A DNA stretch of 64,000 nt from Seriola aureovittata (lineage: Eukaryota > Chordata > Actinopteri > Carangiformes > Carangidae), in NCBI RefSeq assembly GCF_021018895.1, contig NC_079379.1, forward strand, positions 20,396,776 to 20,460,775, read 5' to 3'. Below, in pieces: positions 25,401 through 37,749 of the stretch (its first letter is position 1; each line of letters opens with the position of its first letter). Below the pieces are notes generated by a model that saw nothing but the letters and a program-made list of their open reading frames with translations, ran no database searches and was not told where the DNA came from. The translations under genes were made by a program, and so were the position numbers.

Positions 25401-25981
25401 AAGCATGACTCTCTAGGGGTGCTAATGTAGGAAACTGTTAGCAGACATGCCACTGCAACTTATTCTTTCTAATGGGACCAGGGACTTCTTCCCCTTTCCA
25501 CATAAACCCTCCTCCAGCTTTGCATTATACATCGCAGACAGCACCACTCACACAGCGGATGAATCAGAAAGCGCAGAGCAGAGAGACAGGGTGCCACTGC
25601 AATTTATGTGCACTGGATGACATCTCTAGCAGCTAAAGGCCTGGTTTGCAGACCTGAAAAGTGTCGCCCATGACACGTACCCTGTGCCAGAGAGCGAACA
25701 AAATAGACTGAGATTGCAGCAGCTCTACAGGTTGTGAATCGACCCGCAGGAATAACATCTTTAAGATTTTTCTTTTAACAATGGGACAAATGTTAAGTTG
25801 ACTGTTCCTAAAAAGTGCTTTCATGAAGTGAAAATGGTGAATACATCATCCATACTGAGTGGTTAGGGTAGTCTCAGTGACAGCATCGAGATGGTGAATT
25901 TAAAAATTTGTCACCAACACATTCAGAATTTTTGAAAATATTATTCATTTTCGGCAAGTTAGAAGAGAAGATTGATACCAA

Positions 25982-25985
<4 letters not shown>

Positions 25986-26031
<46 letters not shown>
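25986..26031. repeat. (TG)n microsatellite
   Basis: About 23 perfect units, directly upstream of the dispersed repeat at 26041. Confidence 0.95.
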
Positions 26032-26040
26032 TAACTTCAG

Positions 26041-26362
26041 AGCAGGAGGCAGGAGGTGATTACCTTAGATTAGCATGAACACTGGAAGCAGGCAGAAACA
26101 GCTAGCCTACAGCTATCTCAAGAATACAGCTACCAGCACCTAAACCGTGTGTAAGGACAGTAGTTTATAGTTGTAGAGGGATTTACCTGCTGGTGCTGCT
26201 GAGAAAACAGTGAAGTTGCTAGCACTATAGCTATTTATCTTGATAATGGCCTCCTAGCTCCAGGTCTGTAGCTACCACACAGACGAGACGGGTATCGATC
26301 TTCTCATATAACTCTCGGAAGGAAAAGGAGTATTTCCCCAAATAGTGAACTATTCCTTTAAG
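26041..26362 (+). repeat. Dispersed fish repeat ending GAACTATTCCTTTAA
   Basis: The block from TAGCCTACAG through GACGGGTATCGATCTTCTCA, TATAACTCTCGGAAGGAAAA and TTTCCCCAAATAGTGAACTA to TTCCTTTAA is the right part of a repeat common in percomorph genomes. A left-part fragment of the same family is at 54690-54742. Starts right after the (TG)n tract at 25986-26031. Confidence 0.5.
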
Positions 26363-26369
26363 CATGCAG

Positions 26370-28840
26370 GGTAGGTATTTTACCATTCCTATGAAAAATA
26401 CTTGTCTCTGTTTGCCAGCAGGTTCTCATACTGTATATAAAAATCAGTTCAATGATTAACCACCATTCACAATCTCTGCTCAAGGCACAGTAATTTAATC
26501 CAAAGTCCTTATAGAGAAGTACCACCCTTCAGCCATCTTGGCAACACTCTCAGGCAGTTATATCGGGCTAACAAGCTCAGGCCTCCATCTAAATGAATGG
26601 GGAGAGAGCCATACTACGCCTGCGCACGGATTCACGACACCAAATGTCGTAAACCTAAACTGAGCAGTTGTGTCAGTGCAACAACTCGATTGGCTGTTTC
26701 TTCGGGGGGGGGGCACGTCACACAACCTCCATCTCTGGCATTACAGACTATTCTATTAAGGATTCTTTAAGTGGTTTGTCTCCTCCCTTGTAACGTCTCT
26801 GATTAAACTTCTGGTAACCATGGCAACAATCCCTATGTTTTGGTCTACCTAGTTAAAAACAACATAACCGTAATATTAACAAATATGGACATTAATGTGC
26901 AGACAGACTACCATGGTATCAACATGCTCTATGAGGTGCTCTGATAATAATGGACTCAGTGGAAACAGTTTTCCTTCACCTCATTATTTTCTTGTATAAG
27001 AACACATTGTGTATTATCACTTGCTCCTGAGACAAACACTGACATTTTCTGCAATGGATTTAAAATGCGTCAAAAAGCATGTGTATGATGTCACATTTAT
27101 GAAACATACAGTTCTTGCAGTTGGGTTTTGACATGTGTGACACATTGTCTGTTTACAGTATGTGAAAACACTGACATGTTGAAGTGTGTTTTTGTCAAAC
27201 ACATACACACTCTATCCCACCTGTCTTTCTCCTGTGTCCCTGTGGGACCAAACACACCAGCAGTATGTCTCCTGGTTCCAATCCCCTAACCCTGCAGGCC
27301 AAATATAGCAACGAGGGGTGGGGTGGGGGGGACTTCGTGAAGAGAAAGTGCTTTCTTTTATTCATACAGGCTCTCTGTCCAAATGGAGTCCTCTAAAGGA
27401 GTTACATTAGGACAGCTGGTAAGGGAGGCAACACATGCTACAGCCCAATGAACGTGGTGCTACGTTAACCTGGCAGTGAGAGTCTGAGTGTGTGTGTGTG
27501 TGTCTCTGTATGAACACACCCTCCACCGGGTGAGGTGGAGATGGGGACATATTAGGCAAGGCTTAGACAAATCTTTCAGACCCAGATCCACATTTTATGA
27601 CATTACAGAGAGAGGAGAGATGGATGGGATCATTGTGTAGGTTCAGCAGGGAATACAACGTGGGCATTAAGGGGTTTGCAGCCATGTGGCTGTCAGCCCC
27701 ATAATGCCATCTACTTTCTCTGCTTTTCCTCATGAGCCACATTCAGAGGAGCAACAAAATGATTTTCCAGTGCATGTGCCAGTATCAGTAAGTCACACAG
27801 GTGTATAAATGAATGCATTAGGTCTAAGGCGACCGGCTCTGTGTCTGCTGAGCCTGTCCGACCGAGCAGGAGGCTAATTTTCTGCTGAAATAGATGGGGA
27901 TGGAGTGGCTATCTTAATTTAAGCTCTTAGTGGGAAGGCTATTTAGCGTGTGTATGTGCACGCCTGCATAAGTGCATGCTTATGTGTGCATGTGCTTGAA
28001 TATGTGTGTGTGTGTATCTTGATCTATTTAGTTTTTGTCCCATCTTAATCTTGGTGGAAGGCTGTTAATTAACCCTGCTGTCAAGCCGGCAGACGTCTAA
28101 ACCAGCAGTCGTCACTTCTCCTGGGTCTTGTTACTGCTGTAATTAGTGGTGGATAAGAAATTACAAATGCCCCCACTCCCTCCCGTTAAGATTAGGACAC
28201 CTTGCCGTTTCTCATTCTGATGCATGAACATACCAGGGAGACGTGTTTGTGTGCACGTGTATATGTGGTGGTGGGTGGAGGAAACTGGGGATAGGTGTCG
28301 AGGGAAAGGCCAGTCATTGTGCAGCATTGTGTGTTCATAAAGAGACTAGACTGATAAGATGTTTCTTTATCATTCACACTTGAAACTAACAAAAATGCAC
28401 ATTCTGTAACTGAAAGCTATGATCATTCTTACTGCATTTATAGAAATATCAAATATGGAAATGAGGATCACTACATCATAAAAATGCTATGTTATTGTAA
28501 AAATTGACCCATTAAAGAGACATTTTCTAAGTAATATGAGGGCCAAACAAGTGGGAGACAGCACGTTTCAAATTACAATTGATACAAATGTGAGAGTAGC
28601 GGGGGTGCACGGGCCAAACAACACAGATCTAGATTCATTCCCTAGTAGTGATACCTCAAGCTTGAATGCACATATGAACACAACGACCATGTAATTCCTG
28701 GGTGAAAAGCCATGAAATAGAATATTTCTACTTTATACTGTACACAGCAAAGGAGAGCTTAAGCAATTAGCAAATTAAATGATAAGTCGATTGATAGATA
28801 GCTATGTTAGATGTGTTGTGCCACTTTAGTAAAGACTTAA
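26370..28840. other. Gene-free DNA
   Basis: No gene recognised. 26450-26700 has features of a decayed dispersed repeat; 27600-28100 is complex and repeat-poor apart from a few GT patches. Confidence 0.45.
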
Positions 28841-28849
28841 ATAGCTTAA

Positions 28850-28990
28850 CAACTATTAGATGGATTGTTGTGAAATGTTCTACAGACATTCATGGTCCAA
28901 AGATGATGAATCCAATTCACTTTTCCTGACTTTTCATCTATCATTATCATCAGGTCACACAAACAGTTTAAGACATCATCTTGGGCTTAA
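28850..28990 (-). repeat. Dispersed repeat fragment (CAATCCATC type), reversed
   Basis: ACTATTAGATGGATTGTTGT, ACAGACATTCATGGTCCAAA, GATGATGAATCC and ATCATCAGGTCACA are the reverse form of a very common percomorph repeat; fragments in the plus orientation are at 30640-30745 and 32700-32860. Confidence 0.5.
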
Positions 28991-30599
28991 TTAATGGATA
29001 CCAATAATAATCACCAATTGCAGCCAATTTAAGATAGAAAAAAAAAAAGAATTCGACAGTGATTTGTGTTTCAAGTGGTGGTATACATAATAATGATTAC
29101 TGAATAAGATTTCTATGAATGTCACATAAACATTATTCTGGCTTCAAAGTGCACGGTGGATGGACTAGGCAGGAGATTGATAGTAGTATTGAGGAGGACA
29201 GTTACTGTATTTAAAGACATTTTTGGGATCAATGCCGGTTTAAACTTAAAACAGAGATTTCAGCTTCATCAGTGGTGCTTCTTTTAACAATTGTAGCAAT
29301 GTTGTTATGGCAACAATCCAGTAGAAACAGTAGCATACAAGAAGAAAAGCTGCTAGTTTGCAGAATGTACTGGGTTCACACACTAGGCGTGTGGCCCTCA
29401 CAGTGTCTAAGGCCCGAGTGCTGTCCATGGTCCTGATTTTGACTTTTGGACAAAGTTTACTCTAGTGTAGCTCGCTGGCCTCAGACCTGCTGAAATATAA
29501 ACCAGTGAATGATGCATTTCAATGCTCATCAATAATTGATGTGAAAAAAACACATCAATAAGTCAGCATTTCTAAAATCAACTCAGCCTTTCCAACTGAA
29601 GTTTTGAGCTGAAAATATTCCCTGTGTTCCCCAAGTACAAGAGAACATTCCTAATCAGACAATAAAATGAAAGGGGAAGAAGAAAAGAACATTTCGCTTG
29701 CAAGTCACCATTTTAATTAATCTCTTCTCAGTCTTGGTGGAATTAAATATTTCATTACAAAAAAAAAAAAAAAATGATGAGACATTCTTTAATTCACTTC
29801 AAACAGAATACAGTTAGTAAGTAAGCTCAGCTCCTAACTTGGCATCTGCCTCCATCCTTCCCACATGGGGAGATAAAATAAACAAAAACCCCAATGGTTT
29901 CATGCTGTATCGTCATGTGCCTCACCCAGTTTGATGGCTCAGTCGTGAAATACACAATAGAAGTTGAAATACTTCCTGCCTCTCATGCAATTCTCTCTGA
30001 TTAAAGGCCTTTATTGATAAGCAGGGCATGTGGAGAGCCGAGGTGTTTGAAGCTTACTCCATCAAAACATTTCTTTTGAGCCCTGCTGAAGGACAAGACA
30101 TGGATAGTTTACACACTTGAAAGTTCTGGCACACAAAGCAAAGCGACATGTAGGTACAATGAGCAACACATCCTGACTGGCACTGTCTGATGGTACGGAG
30201 TAACAGTAATTATATTTCCTATTAAGGACTGTAATGAGTTTCGTTTGCTGTAATATTAGTTAGAAAATGTGTTGTTGCTGCTCTTTTGGTATCAGAATGT
30301 GGCCTCTATTTCTTGATTCGTTTCACATAATTAGTCTTTCTCAATGAAAGTCTTCCAAACACTTTGATTTTATCGAGAGACAGAATGACAAGAACATTGG
30401 ACATCAACGCTGTTTGGTTCCCTTGATCACTCGCAGGCAGGGAAAAGAAATTATCCTGTTTTCATTTATTTATTTATATATGTTTTTCTTTTTTGAAGAG
30501 GTGAGTGGATGCAACTGACAATTTTACATAATGAAAAAAAACATACGGAGAAGTGGAAGAATTACTTAGACTTGCTTGTGGCACCGTAGAAAAGTAAGG

Positions 30600-30750
30600 G
30601 TTTACAACCTGCTGGTAACACTAAAGTGGGATTCGACCTCTTGGCTTCATGAAAGTCTGTAGAAAATTTCATGACAATCCATCCAACAGTTGTGGAGATA
30701 TTTCTGTCTGGACCAAAGTGGTGGACTGACCAACAGACTGCCGTGGAGCC
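30600..30750 (+). repeat. Dispersed repeat fragment (CAATCCATC type), forward
   Basis: AAATTTCATGACAATCCATC, CAACAGTTGTGGAGATATTT and CTGTCTGGACCAAAGTGGTG are the right end of the same family as 28850-28990. Confidence 0.55.
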
Positions 30751-31461
30751 ATACCACAAGCTGAAAAGAGAAATTCTACCACTTGTGAGGATTTAACTGA
30801 AGGAAAAACTCTTAAAGACCTCCTCTAGTGATGTGAGTATCGGCTGGCAGACAAAAGAAACCGTGGGTGCTGGAAAGGGCAACTGGTGTAGTTGTGTCAG
30901 CGGCGATGACGCTGGGGAGATAAAGGTTGGGGGTGGCACATTGATTTCTGCTCTGGTGTACGAACAGTTAGCCACGGCAAATTAATGTGATGCTGTGCGA
31001 TCTGCCCCGCCTGTCTCCCATTACACAGGACTGGAGCCCTGACAAGCCACAGCTAATAGATAATGCATGTGAGGGAGTGAGATTGAGGGGAGGTGAAAAA
31101 GCAAAAAGCAAAAAAAAAAAAAGGATCCAGCGGGGAGTGGTACAGGGAGGAGATGAGCGAGTGAAATGAATTGCACAAGCAAAACTGAGAACACAAAATG
31201 CACAAAGCGTCACACAAATGAGAGGGAAGTGAAGAGAAGGAAAGTGGAATGAGAGCAGAAGAGGAAAAAGCAATAAAGCTGTAGTGAAGAGATACAGGCT
31301 CGCTTTAAAGAGGGATGGAGATGGAAAAAGAGGCCTGAGGGCAGGAAGACAGGTCGATCAACATTTTACCTCAGACACATGAAGACACGCGAAAACCACT
31401 CTGAGATAACTTTCCTAATGGGAAGGTGGTCTCAGACTTTTGGACCCTCCTTACACACAAT

Positions 31462-31465
<4 letters not shown>

Positions 31466-31539
<74 letters not shown>
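31466..31539. repeat. Compound (GT)n(AT)n(AC)n microsatellite
   Basis: About 20 GT units, 11 AT units and 5 AC units in a row. GT followed by AT followed by AC is self-complementary. Several tiny open frames across it are artefacts. Confidence 0.9.
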
Positions 31540-31733
31540 AACACATACATACAGTATATATATGTACTCATAAAACTTATTGTACAAACACACTCACAAG
31601 ACACAGGGTGCTGATGCTCAGCCAGTGTTTGCTTACACACATCGCCTCAGAATGATTAATGTGTCTTCGCTCCACACACTCACCCATGGGGCACAGCAGG
31701 CCAGTGGCTGAACACAATTTATTAAGTAGCACA

Positions 31734-32012
31734 AGCGTGTGTGTGTGTGTGTGCGTGAGTGCGTATGTGTATGTATTTATTGTGGTTGGAAAGGGAACTG
31801 TCTGGATGTAGATCTTACGTTGAGAGGGCTCTCTGCAGGGGTCTGGACATTCTGGTTTTCAGTCTTCTGTGGAAGGGGGTACACTATTGTGTGTGTGAGA
31901 GCAAGAGAAAGAGACGGAGAGAAAGAGTTTGTGAGTGTGTGTGTGTCGTGTGTGTGTGAGAGAGTGAGAGAGAGAGAGAGAGTGTGCGTGTGTGTGTGAG
32001 AGAGAGAGGAGT
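31734..32012. repeat. Patchy GT and GA microsatellite cluster
   Basis: Blocks of GTGTGT (31734-31751, 31938-31960, 31983-31999) alternate with GAGAGA purine blocks (31897-31930, 31960-31982, 31998-32010). A (GA)n tract follows at 32185-32202. Long open frames on both strands here are low-complexity artefacts. Confidence 0.85.
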
Positions 32013-32694
32013 AGAGGATAGATATAGCAGCGTTTCCATGGAGATATGTCATCATTCCGTCTGAATATACCATCCCATTTGGACTGATATAAAAAAAAAG
32101 AAATAAGAAAACAGCAGTCACCTGTTTCACCTGGAGCTGACAGCCAGAGGGAGACAGACACATCATAATGACAGACAGACATAAAGAGAGAGAGAGAGAG
32201 AGAAACCACATTATATTCATGGCATGTCTTGCTCGAGGCGCTAAACCCCTAAAACTGCACAGCTTGACTGCAACATGGCTGACCCTCCACTCCACTCCAA
32301 CACCTCTGACAAAATGCATATAAATGGGCACTACTGTATGTGAATATGTAACCAGGAGGGGACATCCCAAAGGACTTCAGTTTTTTTTTTTTTTTTGCAT
32401 ATAATGATGATAGGCTCTCTTTCATTGGCAACATACAAAAAATATGTATCTTTTTCTTTTCTTTTTATTTAATCAACAAAAAAAAAAAATCCAAATTCTC
32501 CATGTTAATTCCTCTCCGATAGACCCACTAAACAAGTGTGTAGGAAAACTTAAATAAACATATTCTGTTAGAACCAACTCCATGGAAAATCAAGACACTT
32601 GATTAAAAACCACATTGAAAGAAGAAAAATGCATTTTAAAATCACTAGGCTACAATACAATAGAACAAGACTGAAGGACTAATGCTAAGCTAGC

Positions 32695-32865
32695 ATTTCT
32701 GTGAGGTTGTACTTCGGCACACCACGGTGAGTTAAATGCTAACATCAGCAAGCTAACAAGTGCACAATGACAATGCTAACATGCTGACATTTAGCAGGTA
32801 CTGTATAATGTTTATCAATATGTTGCATGTTAGCATGCTAACATTCGCTAGTAAGAAATAGCTTG
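32695..32865 (+). repeat. Dispersed repeat fragment (GTTAGCATGCTAAC part)
   Basis: TGCTAACATCAGCAAGCTAA, ACAATGCTAACATGCTGACA, TTTAGCAGGTA and CATGTTAGCATGCTAACATT form the left/middle part of the CAATCCATC-type repeat. A related GTTAGCATGCTAACCAGCTA block occurs alone at 10893-10915. Confidence 0.5.
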
Positions 32866-32869
32866 AAAA

Positions 32870-34690
32870 ACAAAACCAAACAATGTGAAAGAGGTCACTT
32901 GTAGTGATGAACTCTCAGCAACTTTATATTTTTGGTTCAATCTCACAGTGTCAAAGAAAAAGCTCTTAAAACCCACTGTCCAGCACCAAACAGCAGACAG
33001 ACACAGTTAGCGACTAGCTGGTGAACATAGTGGAGCATTTGTAGCTAAGGAGCCTGATATTTCCCTCGGGAGTTGGTAGAGACCAAAAACAGAGCAAAAT
33101 GAGGGTGAATATTGAATGATCAAATGATAATGTTTAACTCTTAACCTCTTTAACTGGATATGTAAATAAACAATTGTTAGCTAAGTTTGCAATAAGTTAT
33201 TAAAGTAAAAGTTGATTGTTTCTGCTGCCCTCAAGTGGCAGCACTAGAAGTTTATAGGAAATACAGATTATAAAAGGAAAATTAAATTCTTCAAAAATCA
33301 AAGGCTCTTTTTTTTTTTGAAAATTCAAACCCTATAGTTCATTCACCATGGAAGAAAACTTTGTTTATAGCATGTAAACCACTTTGTGTTAGAAAGATGC
33401 AAAAATTACAGGTCTGTAACAACCATGAGTGATGATGCAAAATGATGACAATTGTGTCTGAGATCTCAACTCAAGTAATACATGACGGTTTATTACACAG
33501 GGCATAGTGAATGAGGGAGGGACACATAACTGTCTGGAAGCTTTGTTTTTAAGAACAAAACAACAGGGAAATGAATGAATTAATGTTTGTTTGAAATTGA
33601 AAAATAATAAGGGGGTTGCAAAAGATGATGATGCAACAGGCAACAATTTTGTGAGGTCAAACACAATCTTTCTGCCTTCTGCTGCCATTAATGAGACTTG
33701 ATGTTGAACCTCTTTTCAAAAACTTTAACGGAAGCTGTAGAATTTAACTATTCTAAAAAAAAAAAAAAAAAAGGACTTTTCTGTTCTTTGCAAGTCAATG
33801 TGCTTGTCAGTTAGTCTGGGCTGAACGGTGTTTTAAGCTAACCAAACAGACATGGTTTGACAAGCTTGACTGCTTTTATCTCTGTTGTTGATTTAGCTAA
33901 CGCATCCATCAAGCAAGGATTACAAAAAGGGATTCCAGGAAAGAGGCAGAAGCCTGGTAATGGGGACTGAAGCCATGTCATCTGAAGGTCTTTGCAGGCG
34001 TCTCCCTGACTCACCAAAAAACTGAATGCAAAAAAATAAAATGTAGAAAAGAAGAGATGAACAAGGTAGAGGGCAGTTGTTTTTTTTAACACTGGTATTC
34101 TGAGAGCTCTGAAGGCACTGTCAAATCATTTCATCACCCTGGGAAAAAAGAAAATAAGTGTCATACAGGGTCTTGCAGCAGCAGGAGATAAGTGACAATA
34201 CAGAGCAGGAGATGGGATCTGTGTCACTGTGGTCTGCAGCAGGCCCACACTGAAGATGTAAGAAGTGAGGTTTTCGAGCTTTCAGCGAGGATTGCTGCAC
34301 AATAAAAATAGAATCATCTGGGTCATATGACAAAGTCCTCCTGTCACCAGAATAGAACAGAGCCATCTATATGTTATTAGTCAAAATAACTGCTGTGTAA
34401 AAAGCCCTACTCCATGAATGTAGTAGAGTAGGGCCAAATAGAACAAACAGACTTTACCAATCTATTTTCAACCAACAAAAACAACTCAGTTCTTCATATA
34501 TATATTAGATATTAACTTAATACTATCTGAGTAGGTTATGCCTTACAATACTGAAATGATTTATTTTCTGGACATCAAAACTGTATGACAAAATCATCTC
34601 AACTCAAAGCTTCATTTGGACAGGCTTCACTCATTTTTTGGCAAGAGAAGGCTTGCTTTAGATAGGAGTACAGTCTGCACTTTAAGGTTT
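32870..34690. other. Gene-free DNA
   Basis: No supported gene; A and T runs at 33311-33319 and 33757-33771. Small open frames lack any recognisable domain. Confidence 0.5.
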
Positions 34691-34699
34691 GACCGTGTT

Positions 34700-35690
34700 C
34701 TTATGCAGGCTCTGTGCTTCAGGACATTTAATTTGAAATAAAATAATGGATACTACATAAAAGTGCTAAGTCTCACCTTTAATTTGAGCAGGTTAACGTC
34801 ACAATTGAAAGACCTCTGTGGGAGACATAACCCTTTTAGCACATAGTGCCCAAATTGCAAGGATTCAAAAGTAATTGGACATTTGGCTGCTAAATGTTTC
34901 TTGGGAAGCTGTGTGTCATTTCAATGTTAGTTCATGCACATCCACACGTGGCTTAGAGTTCACTGAAATTTGACAGTTTCCATTTAGACTGGGGGGGGGG
35001 GGGGGTTATCTGTCAATATGGGGAGTAAAGGGGTAATCATGCAAGTAAAGAAGATAATGAGGCTCAAAAAAGCAAAAATCGATCAGAGATATCAAAAGGT
35101 AGCTGACAAAATCAGTTGGGTTCTTTCTAAAAAAGCAGGTGTGTTTGGGCAATATATAAAAACGCTAACGAGCTTGTAGACTGAGGCACACAACTGGTGG
35201 ATGAGAAGAAAATCATCATCGCCTTTATGACTGCAGAATGCTCTCCAGGATGGCGGCGGACATGTTTCCCTCTCAATGATCAAGAGAATACTTCATGACC
35301 GTAAACCTCACACAAAAAGCGCTGGTAGGCCTCAACAGCAGAGAGGCCTGCAGACTGCAGTTCATAACACACACAAAATGAAACCGGTAGAATTCTGCAA
35401 CAACATTCTACAGACTGATGAAATTTTATCAAAATGATGGAAAGAGGAAAGTGCGAAGGAATAAAGGAGCAGCTCATGACCCAAAGGCCACCACCTCGTC
35501 TGTCAAATATGGTGGTTGGCCTGTTATGGCTCGGGCACGTACAATATGTCTGACAGTGGAACTGGCATTTAGTGATGAAATCCTACCACACTGTGGAGTG
35601 CACGTTATAACAAGTGTTCTTAAATCACGAAATCAAGTATGTGGAGCTCTCCGATTTCCATGCTTAAGCATATATCATTTATTTTAAGTA
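34700..35690 (+). mobile_element. Tc1-like DNA transposon remnant (second family)
   Basis: The left part carries AAAAGTAATTGGACATTTGG, and the right part encodes YQNDGKRKVRRNKGAAHDPK followed by ATTSSVKYGG and VMARA, which matches the C-terminal half of a fish Tc1-like transposase (consensus pattern FQNDGKRKVWR..AHDPKHTTSSVKHGG.VMAW). The open part runs 35418-35640. A poly-G tract (34991-35005) sits between the end sequence and the coding remnant. Neither inverted repeat end was resolved and the reading frame is broken upstream, so the element is dead; limits are approximate. Confidence 0.7.
34991..35005. repeat. Poly-G run of 15 inside Tc1 remnant
   Basis: An uninterrupted G tract within the decayed element at 34.7-35.7 kb. 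Confidence 0.9.
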
Positions 35691-36929
35691 AGTAAGTAAC
35701 ATGTTGTGTTATTGTTATAATGGCTTTTGGTCTTCTCGCTGATATACAACTTGTGGTTACACATTTGTGGCAGTATTCATCACTTTTTGTAAACTCCAAA
35801 TCTGCTCAAACACATTAACATGTAAGAAAGACTGAGTGGTTAGCACAAGCAGCGAGTGCGCTAAATATCAAAAAACAAAGATCATCCACAGAAAATCCAA
35901 CATAACACAATACAATCTGTGAGAGTGCAGAAGAGAAACACTGCACACAAACAGTGGCTGTGTAGCACCAAACATAGAGCCTAATGGCATATATAAATAA
36001 TAAATGACTTAATAAAATAAATTCAAGGATTATCACTTTATTGGATCCATGGTTTTTTGAATTTCTCAACTGAATATTGTAAATGAAATATGGCTAAATT
36101 GTAAAGCTGACAGAAGAACTTTTTTTTTTTTCTTATCATTATTGACTTTATATGCTTAATGCGTGAATACTCTGCTTGATACTGAACTTGAATGGAATTG
36201 AATAGAGTAAGAGCATAACAGTCTGCCAATAATGCCAGTCAAATTGTGACGGCCGCCCTCCTGAGGGTTTATCAGTGATGTCCATGTCTGAGCTGTACAT
36301 CTGCCTGCATGTCCTCAGGCAAAAGAACAACATCACAATCGATGATTACCACAAAATGAAACACTGTCAAGAGGCAGTGGCAGAGACGTCCATTAACATT
36401 CCCCTGCTGTAGACCACACATCCAGCTTGTGAGACCACACATGCGTGCACAGTCTCGAACATGAGAGTGATGCATAATTCATAGTAATATAGCGAATGAT
36501 GTATAGTTCTGGACGTGCCTCTGACAATGTGTAATAATGGAGCTACAGTCACTGACAAATCTGCATGTAAACAAATGATCGGGGATTGTCATGAATTGAA
36601 TGTATGACGCTGCAGGCGCCCTGACATCTGTACGATCGCAGATGTAAGAGATGATTTGGTGGTGGGGGGTAATTGCATTGATGTCATAAAGAGAGAGATT
36701 GCTGCGTACAACTGTTTGTGTAGCCAGTGATGAGGGTGGTGGTGGGGTCACAAATTTGAAATGAATTACACCTCATTTCATTCATGTGGATGAAGTGACA
36801 TGAGTGTAGCTCAAGGATTTTTATTAACCCCTATGTGGCCAAGCAAATACAGCCTTCTATTGCTTGGCTGTATTGGGAGAACGCTCCACATTCATTTCCT
36901 CCACCAAGATTTTCAAAGTTAGTCTAAGA

Positions 36930-37745
36930 AGATCATCATCCATCTATTTTAGACTGTTTCCTTGACCTGGGGTCGTAAGGCAGATGCCCCTTTTCAACCA
37001 ACCAACCACCACATCTGTCGGACTCTAAAGATCGTAGCCTTGAGATTTGTGTTTGACCAGTAAGTGATGTTCAGTCACCCAAGCTCCAGTCTCAATTGTA
37101 CATGCCTGAAATACCCCAACAAGGAGGTGTCCTAAGCAGTTACCCAACCTTCCTTAACTGGGTCCACTGAACGCATAGAATCAATGGTTGTACTCCAAAC
37201 TCCATCCTTAAAATACAATGGAAGCTCACCTGCTGTTCATATCCACAATTTAATCCTTTTGGTCACTATCCGAAATTCATTACCATAGATCAGGGTTTGA
37301 ACATATAACTGATATAATAAAGAGCTTCATGTTCAGACTCACCACCGTCTTTACTGGAACTAATCAGTACAGCATCTGCATCTTTGCTGACAACACCCCA
37401 TTTAACCCATTGACCTTCAACCTTTATGTTGCCCTTACTTGTAATCCATACCCCAGGATACTTGAACACTCCAAACCCAACTCCAAACCCAAGACAAATA
37501 ATAAGCCACTGAAAGGTATTGATTCATACTGTTTCAATGCTCAGCAGCATGCTGAACTATATGAACAGAACTATATCGTCGACAAAAGTGCAACTGCAGA
37601 TGTTTATTATCCCCGTCTCCTGGCTGCGCCTCGAGATGCTATCCACAACAATCACAAACAGAACTGGTGACAAAAGCAAAGCCTTGACACAGCCCAACGC
37701 ACACAGGTGATGTATCAGAAGAATGGTAACTGCAGCTGTGACCAC
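36930..37745 (-). mobile_element. RTE/Rex3-like LINE fragment, antisense
   Basis: Read on the minus strand, the part from 37745 to 37557 encodes GCVKALLLSPVLFVIVVDSI then SRRSQETG and CTFVDDIVLF. That is the reverse transcriptase palm of an RTE-type LINE: the QGCPLSPVLF-like box followed by the (F/Y)xDD box, here FVDD. Further downstream on that strand, text such as TATGGTAATGAATTTCGGAT and the CCTTGTTGGGG block correspond to the connection region of fish Rex3-like elements. Stops and small deletions are scattered throughout. The copy is truncated at both ends; the left limit near 36930 is estimated. Confidence 0.7.
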
Positions 37746-37749
37746 AAGA

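Noticed and set aside
31371..31655. Several cysteine/valine and histidine/threonine open frames
   Set aside because: They are read-through of the GT/AT/AC microsatellite in all frames.
31777..32370. A 197-codon minus-strand open frame
   Set aside because: Mostly SLSLSL/HTHTHT translation of GA and GT tracts; no domain, no splice or start context.
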